From the NCBI GenBank assembly GCA_903867275.1, contig CAIPQY010000197.1:1-5449 (forward strand): 5,449 nucleotides of DNA. The letters are read 5' to 3'. Numbering within the stretch: position 1 is the first letter of the stretch; the number at the start of each line of letters is the position of its first letter. The stretch comes from an uncultured bacterium (lineage in GTDB: Bacteria > Planctomycetota > Phycisphaerae > Phycisphaerales > SM1A02). Shown here piece by piece: positions 1 through 5,449 of this stretch. Under the pieces are notes generated by a model that ran no database searches, was not told the DNA's origin, and saw nothing but the letters and a program-made list of their open reading frames with translations. Made by a program: the position numbers and the translations under genes.

Positions 1-878
1 CGGTAGTCCTCCTTGCGCAGCATGTTGCGACGCAGGCGCTGACTGTCGATGCCGCCCTTGGCGCACAGGATGCGCTGCACCAGCTGCTGCCGGCCCATTT
101 CCAGGCTGAACATGGCCACGGGCTGCCCCGTGGACGCAACGTTCTCCATCATGTTCAGCGCCAGCGCGGTCTTGCCCATGCTGGGACGCGCGGCCAGGAT
201 CACCATCTCGCCCTTCTGCAGGCCGCTGGTCATCTCGTCGAACTCGGCGAAGCCGGCGGGCAGGCCCGTGAACGGCTTGCCCTCGCTGGCATCGATCACC
301 TTCAGCGTGTGGTCGAGCAGTTCCTTCAGGCTGGCGAAGCGCGCGCCATCGCGTCGCTGCGCGATGGCGAAGATGCGCTGCTCGGCCCCCTCGAGCACCT
401 GCTGCGGTTCGTCACCCGAACCCTGCGCGTCGGCCAGGATCTCGCCCGCGGCGCGAATGAGCTCGCGCATCGTCGACTTGTCGCGCACGATGCGCGCGTA
501 CTCCTGCGCGTGCGCGGCGGTGGGCGAACTCTCCGCGAGCTCCACCAGATAGTTGGTGCCGCCCACATCCTCGAGCAGACCCTTGTCGGTCAGGTGATTG
601 TTCAACTGCACCACGTCGAGCGTGGCGGTGCGATCCCAGATCTGCACCATGGCGTCGAAGATGGCGCCGTGCGCGGGCCGGTGGAAATCGGCGCCGTTGG
701 GAATGCTCTGGATGACGTCGCCGATCACGCGCGGATCGATCAGGATGGCGCCCAGCAGGCTCATCTCCGCCTCGATCGAATGGGGCGGCGCCGCGTCCAG
801 CAGGCGCTTGGTGTCACGGGCGTCGATGCGGGAACGGTCCCGCGAGGCGGGACGACCCGATGGCTTGGCGGGATCCAT
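1..878 (-). CDS. dnaB: Replicative DNA helicase DnaB, 3'-truncated
   Basis: DnaB is the hexameric 5'-3' helicase that unwinds DNA ahead of the replication fork. 292 complete codons plus 2 bases are visible; the frame is open to the window edge, so the rest of the RecA-like domain lies outside. An N-terminal leader of about 30 charged residues precedes the conserved PPHSIEAEMSLLGAIL (31-46). The N-terminal domain continues through DVVQLNNHL, VGGTNYLVELAES and EYARIVRDK, followed by a linker with QRRDGARFASLKELLDHTL and the FTGLPAGFAEFDEMTSGL entry to the motor domain. Walker A is ARPSMGKT (230-237), and FSLEM (257-261) carries the expected catalytic Glu260. No intein interrupts the Walker A region, a common insertion site in dnaB genes. 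ATG 878 is the only sensible start, because the next in-frame Met (39) lies inside the conserved block. No clear Shine-Dalgarno precedes it, so translation is probably coupled to the HU-like gene 14 bases upstream. Confidence 0.95.
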   Translation of the reverse strand, partial: MDPAKPSGRPASRDRSRIDARDTKRLLDAAPPHSIEAEMSLLGAILIDPRVIGDVIQSIPNGADFHRPAHGAIFDAMVQIWDRTATLDVVQLNNHLTDKGLLEDVGGTNYLVELAESSPTAAHAQEYARIVRDKSTMRELIRAAGEILADAQGSGDEPQQVLEGAEQRIFAIAQRRDGARFASLKELLDHTLKVIDASEGKPFTGLPAGFAEFDEMTSGLQKGEMVILAARPSMGKTALALNMMENVASTGQPVAMFSLEMGRQQLVQRILCAKGGIDSQRLRRNMLRKEDY

Positions 879-892
879 GTCGGTGACCGCGC

Positions 893-1216
893 TCAGCGGC
901 TCGCGGCAGAAGCCATGCCGGACTCGGCACCGATCAGATCGCCCTGCTCGCGCATCAGGCGACCCGGCTTGAAGCGCACGGTCTGCTTGGCGGGCACATG
1001 CACGGCCTCGAGCGTCTTGGGGTTCTGGGCGCTGCGGGCGGCGCGCTGACGCACCTCGAACACGCCGAAGTCGCGGAACTCGAGACGGTTGCCCTGCCCC
1101 AGCTCCTCCACCACCGCATCCAGGAAGCTCTGCACCACCGTCTTCACGTCGTTGCGCTGCAGGCCGGTCTTCTGGGCGATGCGTTCAACGAGTTCCTTCT
1201 TGGTGACGGTGTTCAT
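893..1216 (-). CDS. HU/IHF-family DNA-binding protein
   Basis: This is a small dimeric nucleoid protein of the HU/IHF family that bends DNA and helps organise the chromosome and assemble nucleoprotein complexes. It has 107 residues. The N-terminal helical part (TVTKKELVERIAQKTGL, then the FLDAVVEEL helix) is followed by the sheet core RLEFRDFGVFEV (44-55) and the DNA-binding arm around AQNPKTLEAVHVP (63-75). Pro66 in the NPK turn corresponds to the intercalating proline of the family. The body ends at VRFKPGRLMRE, and an extra tail of about 16 residues rich in Gly, Ala and Ser follows; it is not Lys-rich as in some HU extensions. LRARA-type motifs aside, the RAARSAQNPKTLE pattern is, from memory, typical of planctomycete IHF-beta-annotated proteins; HU versus IHF cannot be decided here. 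The start is ATG 1216 with a strong Shine-Dalgarno. dnaB begins 14 bases after its TGA, suggesting co-transcription. Confidence 0.93.
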   Translation of the reverse strand: MNTVTKKELVERIAQKTGLQRNDVKTVVQSFLDAVVEELGQGNRLEFRDFGVFEVRQRAARSAQNPKTLEAVHVPAKQTVRFKPGRLMREQGDLIGAESGMASAASR

Positions 1217-1221
1217 CGTGC

Positions 1222-1227
1222 TTCTCC
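1222..1227 (-). promoter_or_regulatory. Ribosome-binding site of the HU-like gene
   Basis: The minus strand reads TGGAGAAG then CACG before the ATG at 1216. GGAG lies 7 bases from the start codon, a near-ideal Shine-Dalgarno and clearly better than those of hldE or dnaB. It suggests high, independent translation of the HU-like protein, as expected for an abundant nucleoid protein. Confidence 0.7.
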
Positions 1228-1265
1228 AGATGGGGCGCTTCGAAATGTCGTAACCGCGACGGCGA

Positions 1266-1309
1266 CTTGACTTGCGTCAGTATGGTCGGGGAAGGCCCCG
1301 TCAGTCAAG
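1266..1309 (-). repeat. Inverted and direct small repeats around the HU promoter
   Basis: Minus-strand CTTGACT (1309-1303) and AGTCAAG (1272-1266) are perfect 7-base inverted copies; the first contains the -35 and the second lies at the predicted transcription start. ACTGACG occurs twice in direct orientation (1305-1299 and 1281-1275), 24 bases apart, overlapping the -35 and -10 edges. CAAGT is repeated in tandem at 1274-1265. Inside the arms, CGGGG-CCTT-CCCCG (1300-1287) forms a 5-base-pair hairpin. Such an arrangement could be an operator or autoregulatory site, but short repeats like these can occur by chance. Confidence 0.4.
1279..1308 (-). promoter_or_regulatory. Candidate sigma70-type promoter for the HU-dnaB pair
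   Basis: On the minus strand a -35-like TTGACT (1308-1303, 5 of 6 to TTGACA) is followed after 18 bases by a -10-like CATACT (1284-1279, 4 of 6 to TATAAT). A start near 1272 would leave a leader of about 56 bases before the HU ATG. The spacer is one base longer than optimal and contains a small GC hairpin. The call rests on consensus matching alone; planctomycete-type promoters may deviate from the E. coli consensus. Confidence 0.45.
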
Positions 1310-1317
1310 CAGCGGTT

Positions 1318-2844
1318 TCATCCACCGAGAATCCCCGTTTCGCGTGACCGCATCCTGTGGATGGCCGCGGTGGTGCTGACGCCGGGAATGTGACCCAGCA
1401 GCCGCAGCTCGACGCCGAGTTCCTGCAGCAGCGGGAACTCCGTCACGTCCTCGGGGCGCGCATAGTCGCCGCCCTTCACGTAGATGGTCGGATGGGTCGC
1501 ACGGATCACCTCGTGCGCCGTGCGCTCCTCGAACCAGGTGACCAGATCCACGCACTCGAGCGCAGCCATCACCTCCATGCGCTGTTCCAGCGGGAACACG
1601 GGACGATCGTCACCCTTCAGGCAGCGCACCGATTCGTCGCTGTTCAGCGCCACCACCAGCACGTCGCCCTGCTCGCGCGCCTGACGCAGGCTGGTCACGT
1701 GACCCGCGTGCAGCACGTCGAAGCAGCCATTGGTGAGCACGATGCGCTGACCTGCGGCGCGACGCGCCTCCAGTTCCACCTGCAGCGAGGCGCGATCGCG
1801 GATCTTGCCGGCCATGTGGCCCGCCTGCGCCAGCACCTGACGGCGCACCTGCGCGAAGGGAATCGGCTGCGCACCGAACACCTCCACCTCCAGACCTGCG
1901 GCCACGTTGGCGAAGGCCACCGCCTCGGGCCACGGGAAATGGTTCGCCAGCGCGGCGGCCAGCGCCGCAAGCACCATGTCGCCGGCACCCGTCACGTCGT
2001 ACACGCGGCGCGCCACGGTGGGCACGTGCACGGGCTCCATGCCCGCGCGTTCCAGATAGGAACCATGGCGGTCCAGCGTGAGCACCACGGTGTCCAGCTT
2101 GAAGCGCTCGCGAAGCGATCGCGCCAGCGTGCGCATCTCGGCGTGGTCGACATCGGGCAGCGACTTGCGGCCCGACGCCAGCGCGGCCTCGGTGCGGTTG
2201 GGCGTGATGGTGGTGGCGCCGGTGTAACGCGTGTAGTCGGTGATCGCCGCCGGGTCGACCAGCACGGGCTTGCCCAGCTTGCGTCCGATGGCGATCACGC
2301 CCTGGCACAGCGATGGCGTGCACACGCCCTTGGCGTAGTCCTCGATGCAGATCACCTGCGTGGTCGCGGCGGCGCGCTCGATCGCCTGCAGCAGGCGCGC
2401 TTCCACCGCCGCGTCGATCGGATCGCGGCTCTCCACGTCCACGCGGAACATCTTCTGCGGATGGCGATGCTGCGCCAGACCCACGATGCTGCGCTTCACG
2501 GTGGTGGGACGCGAGGCATCCTCGATGAGACCGGACGCATCGCAGCCGCCTTCATGGAGCAGCGATCGAAGCGTGGCGCCCTCGGCATCCGCGCCCGTGA
2601 TGCCGAAGCACTTCACGCGACCACCCAGCGCGGCCGCGCACAGGGCCACGTTGCTCGAACCACCCGCGGTCTGCTGCAGATCCTGGGCGCCGCGACTCAG
2701 CAGCACCGGCACGGGCGCGTCGGGGCTCAGCCGGTCCGCGGATCCATGCTGCGCCTGATCCAGCATGAAGTCGCCGACCAGCAGCAGGTCGAAGGGCTTC
2801 CAACCCGCCAGCAACGGCACCAGGGCTTCGGCGTTTCCGCTCAT
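1318..2844 (-). CDS. hldE: Bifunctional heptose-7-phosphate kinase / heptose-1-phosphate adenylyltransferase HldE
   Basis: HldE carries out two steps of ADP-heptose synthesis in the cytoplasm: phosphorylation of D-glycero-beta-D-manno-heptose 7-phosphate at position 1 and, after GmhB removes the 7-phosphate, adenylylation of heptose 1-phosphate. The 508 residues are slightly longer than the roughly 477 of the E. coli enzyme and hold both domains in the usual order. The ribokinase/PfkB-type kinase (about 18-335) shows VGDFMLDQ (23-30), RLSPDAPVPV (38-47), GGSSNVA (61-67), EDYAKG (168-173) and DVTGAGD (283-289), with Asp289 as the probable catalytic base. After a linker (about 335-362), the nucleotidyltransferase domain shows TNGCFDVLHAGH (371-382), NSDESVRCLKGDDRP (401-415), QRM (421-423), KGGDY (457-461) and GVSTT (488-492). 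The ATG at 2844 is 9 bases after the lpxK stop and lacks a clear Shine-Dalgarno, so translation may be coupled. GmhA, GmhB and HldD are not in the window. Some lineages split this gene in two; here it is fused and intact. Confidence 0.97.
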   Translation of the reverse strand: MSGNAEALVPLLAGWKPFDLLLVGDFMLDQAQHGSADRLSPDAPVPVLLSRGAQDLQQTAGGSSNVALCAAALGGRVKCFGITGADAEGATLRSLLHEGGCDASGLIEDASRPTTVKRSIVGLAQHRHPQKMFRVDVESRDPIDAAVEARLLQAIERAAATTQVICIEDYAKGVCTPSLCQGVIAIGRKLGKPVLVDPAAITDYTRYTGATTITPNRTEAALASGRKSLPDVDHAEMRTLARSLRERFKLDTVVLTLDRHGSYLERAGMEPVHVPTVARRVYDVTGAGDMVLAALAAALANHFPWPEAVAFANVAAGLEVEVFGAQPIPFAQVRRQVLAQAGHMAGKIRDRASLQVELEARRAAGQRIVLTNGCFDVLHAGHVTSLRQAREQGDVLVVALNSDESVRCLKGDDRPVFPLEQRMEVMAALECVDLVTWFEERTAHEVIRATHPTIYVKGGDYARPEDVTEFPLLQELGVELRLLGHIPGVSTTAAIHRMRSRETGILGG

Positions 2845-2853
2845 CGGACCAGT

Positions 2854-3876
2854 CTAGCGCCGAAGACGCGCATCCCCCGCATCGAGCGCGCCACGCACGG
2901 CATCGCGCAGGGCCTCGCCGCCTTGCAGGCATGTCAGCGTCAGGTCGGGACGCACCACCGGCAGGTGGCCCGCGGGCAGCAGATCGCGCACCTTCACCCA
3001 GTCCTTCGGGGTGCACAGCACCGCTTCGGCGCCCGCCTTCGATGCTTGCTCGAGCAACGACTGCACGCCGGCGCGGCCGTAGGCATGATGATCTCGCAGC
3101 GCGGGCGTGTGCACCACCTCCGCGCCACTCTGGCGCACCTGTGCGTGCAGCGCCTGCGGGTTTCCAACGCCGGCCCACACGGCCAATCGGCGTCCGTGGA
3201 GCCATGCCACCGGTTCCGCGCGCTCCAAGCCGCCGGACTGCATGCGCACGCCCGTCCAGGCATGACTGGTCCACGCGATGGGCGCGCGGCCATGCAGCGA
3301 CTCGATCCGTCTTGCCAGCGTTTCATCCACGCGCGTGGCTCGCGTCACCACCACGGCGCTGGCGCGACGCAGATTCGACGCCGGCTCGCGAAGCCAGCCC
3401 ATCGGCAGCAGCGCGCCGTCCAGCCCGGGCCGCGTGGCATCCACCAGCACCAGATCCAGGTCGCGTGCCACTGCGCGGTGCTGGAACCCGTCGTCAAGCA
3501 CCAACGCGTCGATCGTCTGCACGACCTGCAGCAGCGCCTTGATCGCGGCGACCCGATCGGCACCGACGGCGATCGGCAGGCCGGGCATGGCGTCGCGATG
3601 CTCGAGCACTTCATCCGACATCATGCCGCCGCGATGACCGCGCGTGGCGATGGCGGGCGATCGCCCCATGCCACGGAGCGTTTCGACCACCCAGCGCACC
3701 ATGGGCGATTTGCCCGTGCCACCGGCGGTGATGTTGCCGACCGACAGCACCGGCATCGGCGCGCGCCAGCCATCCACGCGATCCAGACGCGCGTTGCGCA
3801 GCCGAACCGCGGCGCCGTACACCAGCGAAGCGGGCCATGCGAGCGGCGCCAGCACTGCAGGCAGCGGACCACTCAT
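2854..3876 (-). CDS. lpxK: Tetraacyldisaccharide 4'-kinase LpxK
   Basis: LpxK phosphorylates the 4' position of the tetraacyl disaccharide 1-phosphate to give lipid IVA, a late step of the Raetz lipid A pathway at the inner membrane. The protein has 340 residues, typical of the family. It begins with a hydrophobic amphipathic stretch (about 5-25, PLPAVLAPLAWPASLVYGAA) that fits the membrane-associating N-terminal helix. The P-loop is GNITAGGTGKSP (47-58), with Ser57 where Thr is common. The family hallmark DDGFQHR is at 128-134, followed by DLDLVLVDATRP. Further marks are WAGVGNP (234-240), RDHHAY (261-266) and TPKDWVKV (289-296), the counterpart of the usual T-x-KD-x-VK. ATG at 3876 was chosen over an in-frame start at 4014 because it overlaps the maf stop (ATGA), lies downstream of a GGAGG and gives the family length; the extra 46 residues would be out-of-frame maf sequence. 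The TAG stop is 9 bases before hldE. Confidence 0.95.
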   Translation of the reverse strand: MSGPLPAVLAPLAWPASLVYGAAVRLRNARLDRVDGWRAPMPVLSVGNITAGGTGKSPMVRWVVETLRGMGRSPAIATRGHRGGMMSDEVLEHRDAMPGLPIAVGADRVAAIKALLQVVQTIDALVLDDGFQHRAVARDLDLVLVDATRPGLDGALLPMGWLREPASNLRRASAVVVTRATRVDETLARRIESLHGRAPIAWTSHAWTGVRMQSGGLERAEPVAWLHGRRLAVWAGVGNPQALHAQVRQSGAEVVHTPALRDHHAYGRAGVQSLLEQASKAGAEAVLCTPKDWVKVRDLLPAGHLPVVRPDLTLTCLQGGEALRDAVRGALDAGDARLRR

Positions 3877-4460
3877 GCGGGCCACGCCTCCAGCGCCTGA
3901 CGCAGGCGCCTCCAGGGAAGGCCCCCCACCGTGTCCGGGTCGCCCTCGCAATGCACCGTCCAGCCTGCGCGCCGGCGCTCCTCGATGTCGTAGGCGCCGG
4001 CCTTGCCTTCCCACAGGCCGCTCGCGATGTAGTGCTGCATGTCCGCGGCCGACACGCGCTCGAGTCGCACGGTCGCTTCATCCACGAATGTCTGCAACGC
4101 ACCATGGCGCATGATCGCCACGCCCGTCACCACGGCATGCGCACCATCCATCATCCGCATCAGGATCGTCCGCGCTTCATCCGGATCCGACGCCTTGCCC
4201 ACCGATTCGCCCTGGTGATGACAGATGGTGTCGGCCGCCACCACGAAGGCGTCGCTACAACGGTCGGCATGCGCGGCCGCCACGGCCTGCGCCTTGGCCA
4301 CGGCCAGTGCGCGCGCCACCTCGCGCGGATCTCCCTGCGGCGGTGTCGCCGCATCATCCACGGCGGCCTCGATGCTCTCGAAGTGCACGCCCTCGCGGCG
4401 CAGGATCTCCATGCGACGCGGCGAACGGCTGGCAAGCACGATGCGAATCGCCTGATTCAC
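3873..4460 (-). CDS. maf: Maf-family nucleoside triphosphate pyrophosphatase
   Basis: Maf proteins hydrolyse non-canonical or modified nucleoside triphosphates (dTTP/UTP and modified pyrimidines, or m7GTP, depending on subfamily) to the monophosphate and pyrophosphate in the cytoplasm; overexpression has been linked to septum inhibition. The 195-residue length is normal. Visible marks are ASRSPRR (10-16), the phosphate-binding Ser-Arg-Arg loop; ADT (76-78) with the probable catalytic Asp77; GK (88-89); HAVVTGVAI (108-116); GKAGAYDIE (152-160); and a terminal GGLPWRRL. The start is GTG at 4460: its 4-base overlap with the upstream stop and the few residues before the SPRR loop fit the family, and no upstream codon is needed. 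Several positions depart from the usual family pattern: VDD where many have a DE pair, GKA rather than GKP, and DIEE where many have GIQG. The subfamily therefore cannot be assigned. Its 3' end overlaps lpxK by ATGA and contains the likely lpxK ribosome-binding site. Confidence 0.9.
   Translation of the reverse strand: MNQAIRIVLASRSPRRMEILRREGVHFESIEAAVDDAATPPQGDPREVARALAVAKAQAVAAAHADRCSDAFVVAADTICHHQGESVGKASDPDEARTILMRMMDGAHAVVTGVAIMRHGALQTFVDEATVRLERVSAADMQHYIASGLWEGKAGAYDIEERRRAGWTVHCEGDPDTVGGLPWRRLRQALEAWPA
3887..3891 (-). promoter_or_regulatory. Ribosome-binding site for lpxK inside the maf 3' end
   Basis: The minus strand reads GGAGG here, 10 bases before the lpxK ATG at 3876. It lies within the last maf codons. 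The spacing is slightly long but it is the strongest anti-SD match near this start, and it supports the 3876 start over the longer in-frame alternative. Confidence 0.6.
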
Positions 4461-5449
4461 CAGCGCGGGCCCCGCAGCAGTTCCACATCAAGCCGACGCT
4501 CCACCGCGTCCACGGGAATCAACTCCATGCGCTGCACCATGCGCGCGTCGCGATAGGCATGCGGATCGCTGGGCGCCACGCCTGGCGGCGCCACCACACT
4601 CTCCGCGCGCCGATACGGACCCACCGCCGCCGGATCCGTCGCGCCGTAGATGCCGACCAGCGGACGCCCAAGCGCCGCCGCGGCATGCACCGCCGCCGAA
4701 TCGTTGGCCACCACGGCCTCCGCGCCAGCGAGCGCCGCAAACCACTCGCCAAGCGGCAGTGCGCCGCACAGGTCGATCGCCCCGTTCCGTGGCATGCACG
4801 CGCGAACCTGCTCGCGTTCGCTTGGTGCACCCAGCATCAACACCGTCTCGCCGCGCGCCACCAGACGCTCCGCCAGCGCGCGCCATCGCGCCGCAGGCCA
4901 TCGCTTGGAAGACCAGCGACTGGTCGGCGCCAACGCCACATATCGATCACCGATGCCCATGGCGCCGCGTCGATCCCGCCACGCCTGCATCGCGCTCGCC
5001 TGCACATGCATGCGCGGATCGCGCACCGGAGGAATGCCCGCATCCTCGAGCAGTGCCAGCATCACTTCCGTCGCATCCGGCCCACCACGTCGCGCATGGC
5101 GCTCGTTCGCGGCCAGCCACGACCACTCCTTCGCGTCCGTCCATCCCACACGACGCGCAGCTCCGGTGAAGCGCATGAACAGTCCGCTTCGCAGCAGCCC
5201 CTGGGCGTCCACCACCAGGTCGTAGTGGGCGGCGCGCAGCGTGCCACGAAACCTGTGCACCTGCGAAAGAACGCCGGGCATCCACCAACGCTTCCACGCC
5301 CGGCGCGGAAATGCCACGACCCGTTCCACCGCCGGATGGCCTTGCACCGCCGCCTCGAAGTCGTCCTGCACCAGCCAGTCGATCTTGGCTGCCGGAAACG
5401 CGGCCCGCAGGCTGGCCAGAATCGGCATGGAGCGACAGACATCGCCCAA
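4457..5449 (-). CDS. waaC: Lipopolysaccharide heptosyltransferase I-like glycosyltransferase (GT9 family), 5'-truncated
   Basis: The product is a GT9-family glycosyltransferase that should transfer heptose from ADP-heptose to the LPS inner core on the cytoplasmic face of the inner membrane. 330 residues are visible. The first visible codon is TTG, read as Leu of the N-terminal LGDV motif (families usually have S-x-GDV), so the true start lies about 10 codons beyond the window edge. Visible marks include IDWLVQDDFE near residues 23-32, VVDAQGLLRSGL near 80-91 followed by RVGW, a W-x-x-KRWP-x-x-RW block in the C-terminal donor-binding domain, and a VVANDSAAVHAAAALGRP segment ending in YGATDP and GPY. 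The DAQGL and IDW-V features resemble WaaC (first heptose onto Kdo) more than WaaF, but the exact acceptor is inferred. The family usually has NDSG where this protein has NDSA. Its TGA overlaps the GTG start of maf, suggesting translational coupling. The family call is firm; the WaaC assignment is less so. Confidence 0.87.
   Translation of the reverse strand: MGDVCRSMPILASLRAAFPAAKIDWLVQDDFEAAVQGHPAVERVVAFPRRAWKRWWMPGVLSQVHRFRGTLRAAHYDLVVDAQGLLRSGLFMRFTGAARRVGWTDAKEWSWLAANERHARRGGPDATEVMLALLEDAGIPPVRDPRMHVQASAMQAWRDRRGAMGIGDRYVALAPTSRWSSKRWPAARWRALAERLVARGETVLMLGAPSEREQVRACMPRNGAIDLCGALPLGEWFAALAGAEAVVANDSAAVHAAAALGRPLVGIYGATDPAAVGPYRRAESVVAPPGVAPSDPHAYRDARMVQRMELIPVDAVERRLDVELLRGPRW

Larger units (their letters stand above)
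1217..1317. other. 101-base intergenic region between hldE and the HU-like gene
   Basis: This is the only gap longer than 14 bases in the window, and I see no coding potential in it. On the minus strand it contains, in order, a candidate promoter, a short GC hairpin, paired small repeats around the predicted transcription start, an AT-richer stretch near 1240-1252 and a good Shine-Dalgarno before the HU gene. No canonical terminator (GC stem followed by a T run) is visible after hldE, so read-through from the LPS genes into the HU/dnaB pair remains possible alongside the internal promoter. Confidence 0.7.

Noticed and set aside
309..1049. A 246-codon open frame on the plus strand over dnaB and the HU-like gene
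   Set aside because: It is antisense to two firmly identified conserved genes, has no domain signature and no ribosome-binding site of note, so it is a high-GC shadow.
1267..1286. A plus-strand promoter using the mirrored TTGACT
   Set aside because: No -10-like hexamer is found at 16-19 bases spacing on the plus strand, and no gene lies downstream in that direction.
1287..1300. CGGGG-AAGG-CCCCG hairpin after hldE as a rho-independent terminator
   Set aside because: The stem is only 5 base pairs and no T run follows on either strand, and it sits within the candidate promoter spacer.
1357..3900. An 847-codon open frame on the plus strand covering hldE and lpxK
   Set aside because: It is exactly codon-register antisense to both hldE and lpxK, which happen to share the same phase. 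It stays open because those genes avoid the sense codons TTA, CTA and TCA, as expected at high GC. Its His/Arg/Gln-rich product shows no recognisable domain.
4464..4475. GC-rich palindrome-like stretch (GCGGGGCCCGCG) just upstream of the maf start
   Set aside because: It lies inside the last heptosyltransferase codons and is short and fully explained by high-GC coding sequence.
3837..4556. A 239-codon open frame on the plus strand over maf and its junctions
   Set aside because: It is antisense to maf and the ends of lpxK and the heptosyltransferase, and its low-complexity His/Arg-rich product fits a shadow frame.
5447..5449. TTG at the window edge as the true start of the heptosyltransferase
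   Set aside because: The Leu belongs to the N-terminal GDV motif, which normally has about 10 residues before it, so the frame simply runs off the window.

Overview
The window comes from a high-GC bacterial chromosome with a Gram-negative-type outer membrane. Every gene I can support lies on the minus strand, so transcription runs from high to low coordinates. No mobile element, CRISPR array, tRNA or rRNA was seen. From remembered family character, the HU-like protein (a DFGVFEV core followed by AQNPKTLE) and the DnaB N-terminal domain (DVVQLNNHLTDKG, then VGGTNYLVELAES) look most like those of Planctomycetes, perhaps the Phycisphaerae. That placement is inference and has not been searched.

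The right and central part (5449 down to 1318) is a tightly packed lipopolysaccharide cluster. In order of transcription it holds a WaaC-like heptosyltransferase with its 5' end off the window, a Maf-family nucleotide pyrophosphatase, the lipid A 4'-kinase LpxK, and the bifunctional heptose kinase/adenylyltransferase HldE. The first three genes are joined by 4-base stop/start overlaps (GTGA at 4457-4460, ATGA at 3873-3876), and hldE follows lpxK after 9 bases, so this looks like one operon. HldE makes the phosphorylated and ADP-activated heptose intermediates, LpxK finishes the phosphorylation of the lipid A disaccharide, and the heptosyltransferase adds heptose to the inner core. Maf is the only member without an obvious envelope role.

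A 101-base gap (1217-1317) is the only real intergenic space. On the minus strand it has a plausible sigma70-like promoter, unusually dense small repeats and a good Shine-Dalgarno sequence, all pointing at the next gene.

The left part (1216 down to 1) is a DNA-maintenance pair: an HU/IHF-family DNA-binding protein and, 14 bases downstream, the replicative helicase gene dnaB, cut at its 3' end by the window edge. The dnaB frame is open through base 1 and was recovered by translating the minus strand directly.

Most of the window is ordinary core-genome content and I found no convincing undescribed system. The points most worth a second look are the repeat-rich HU promoter region, the substitutions in Maf, and the heptose/lipid A cluster in what may be a planctomycete.
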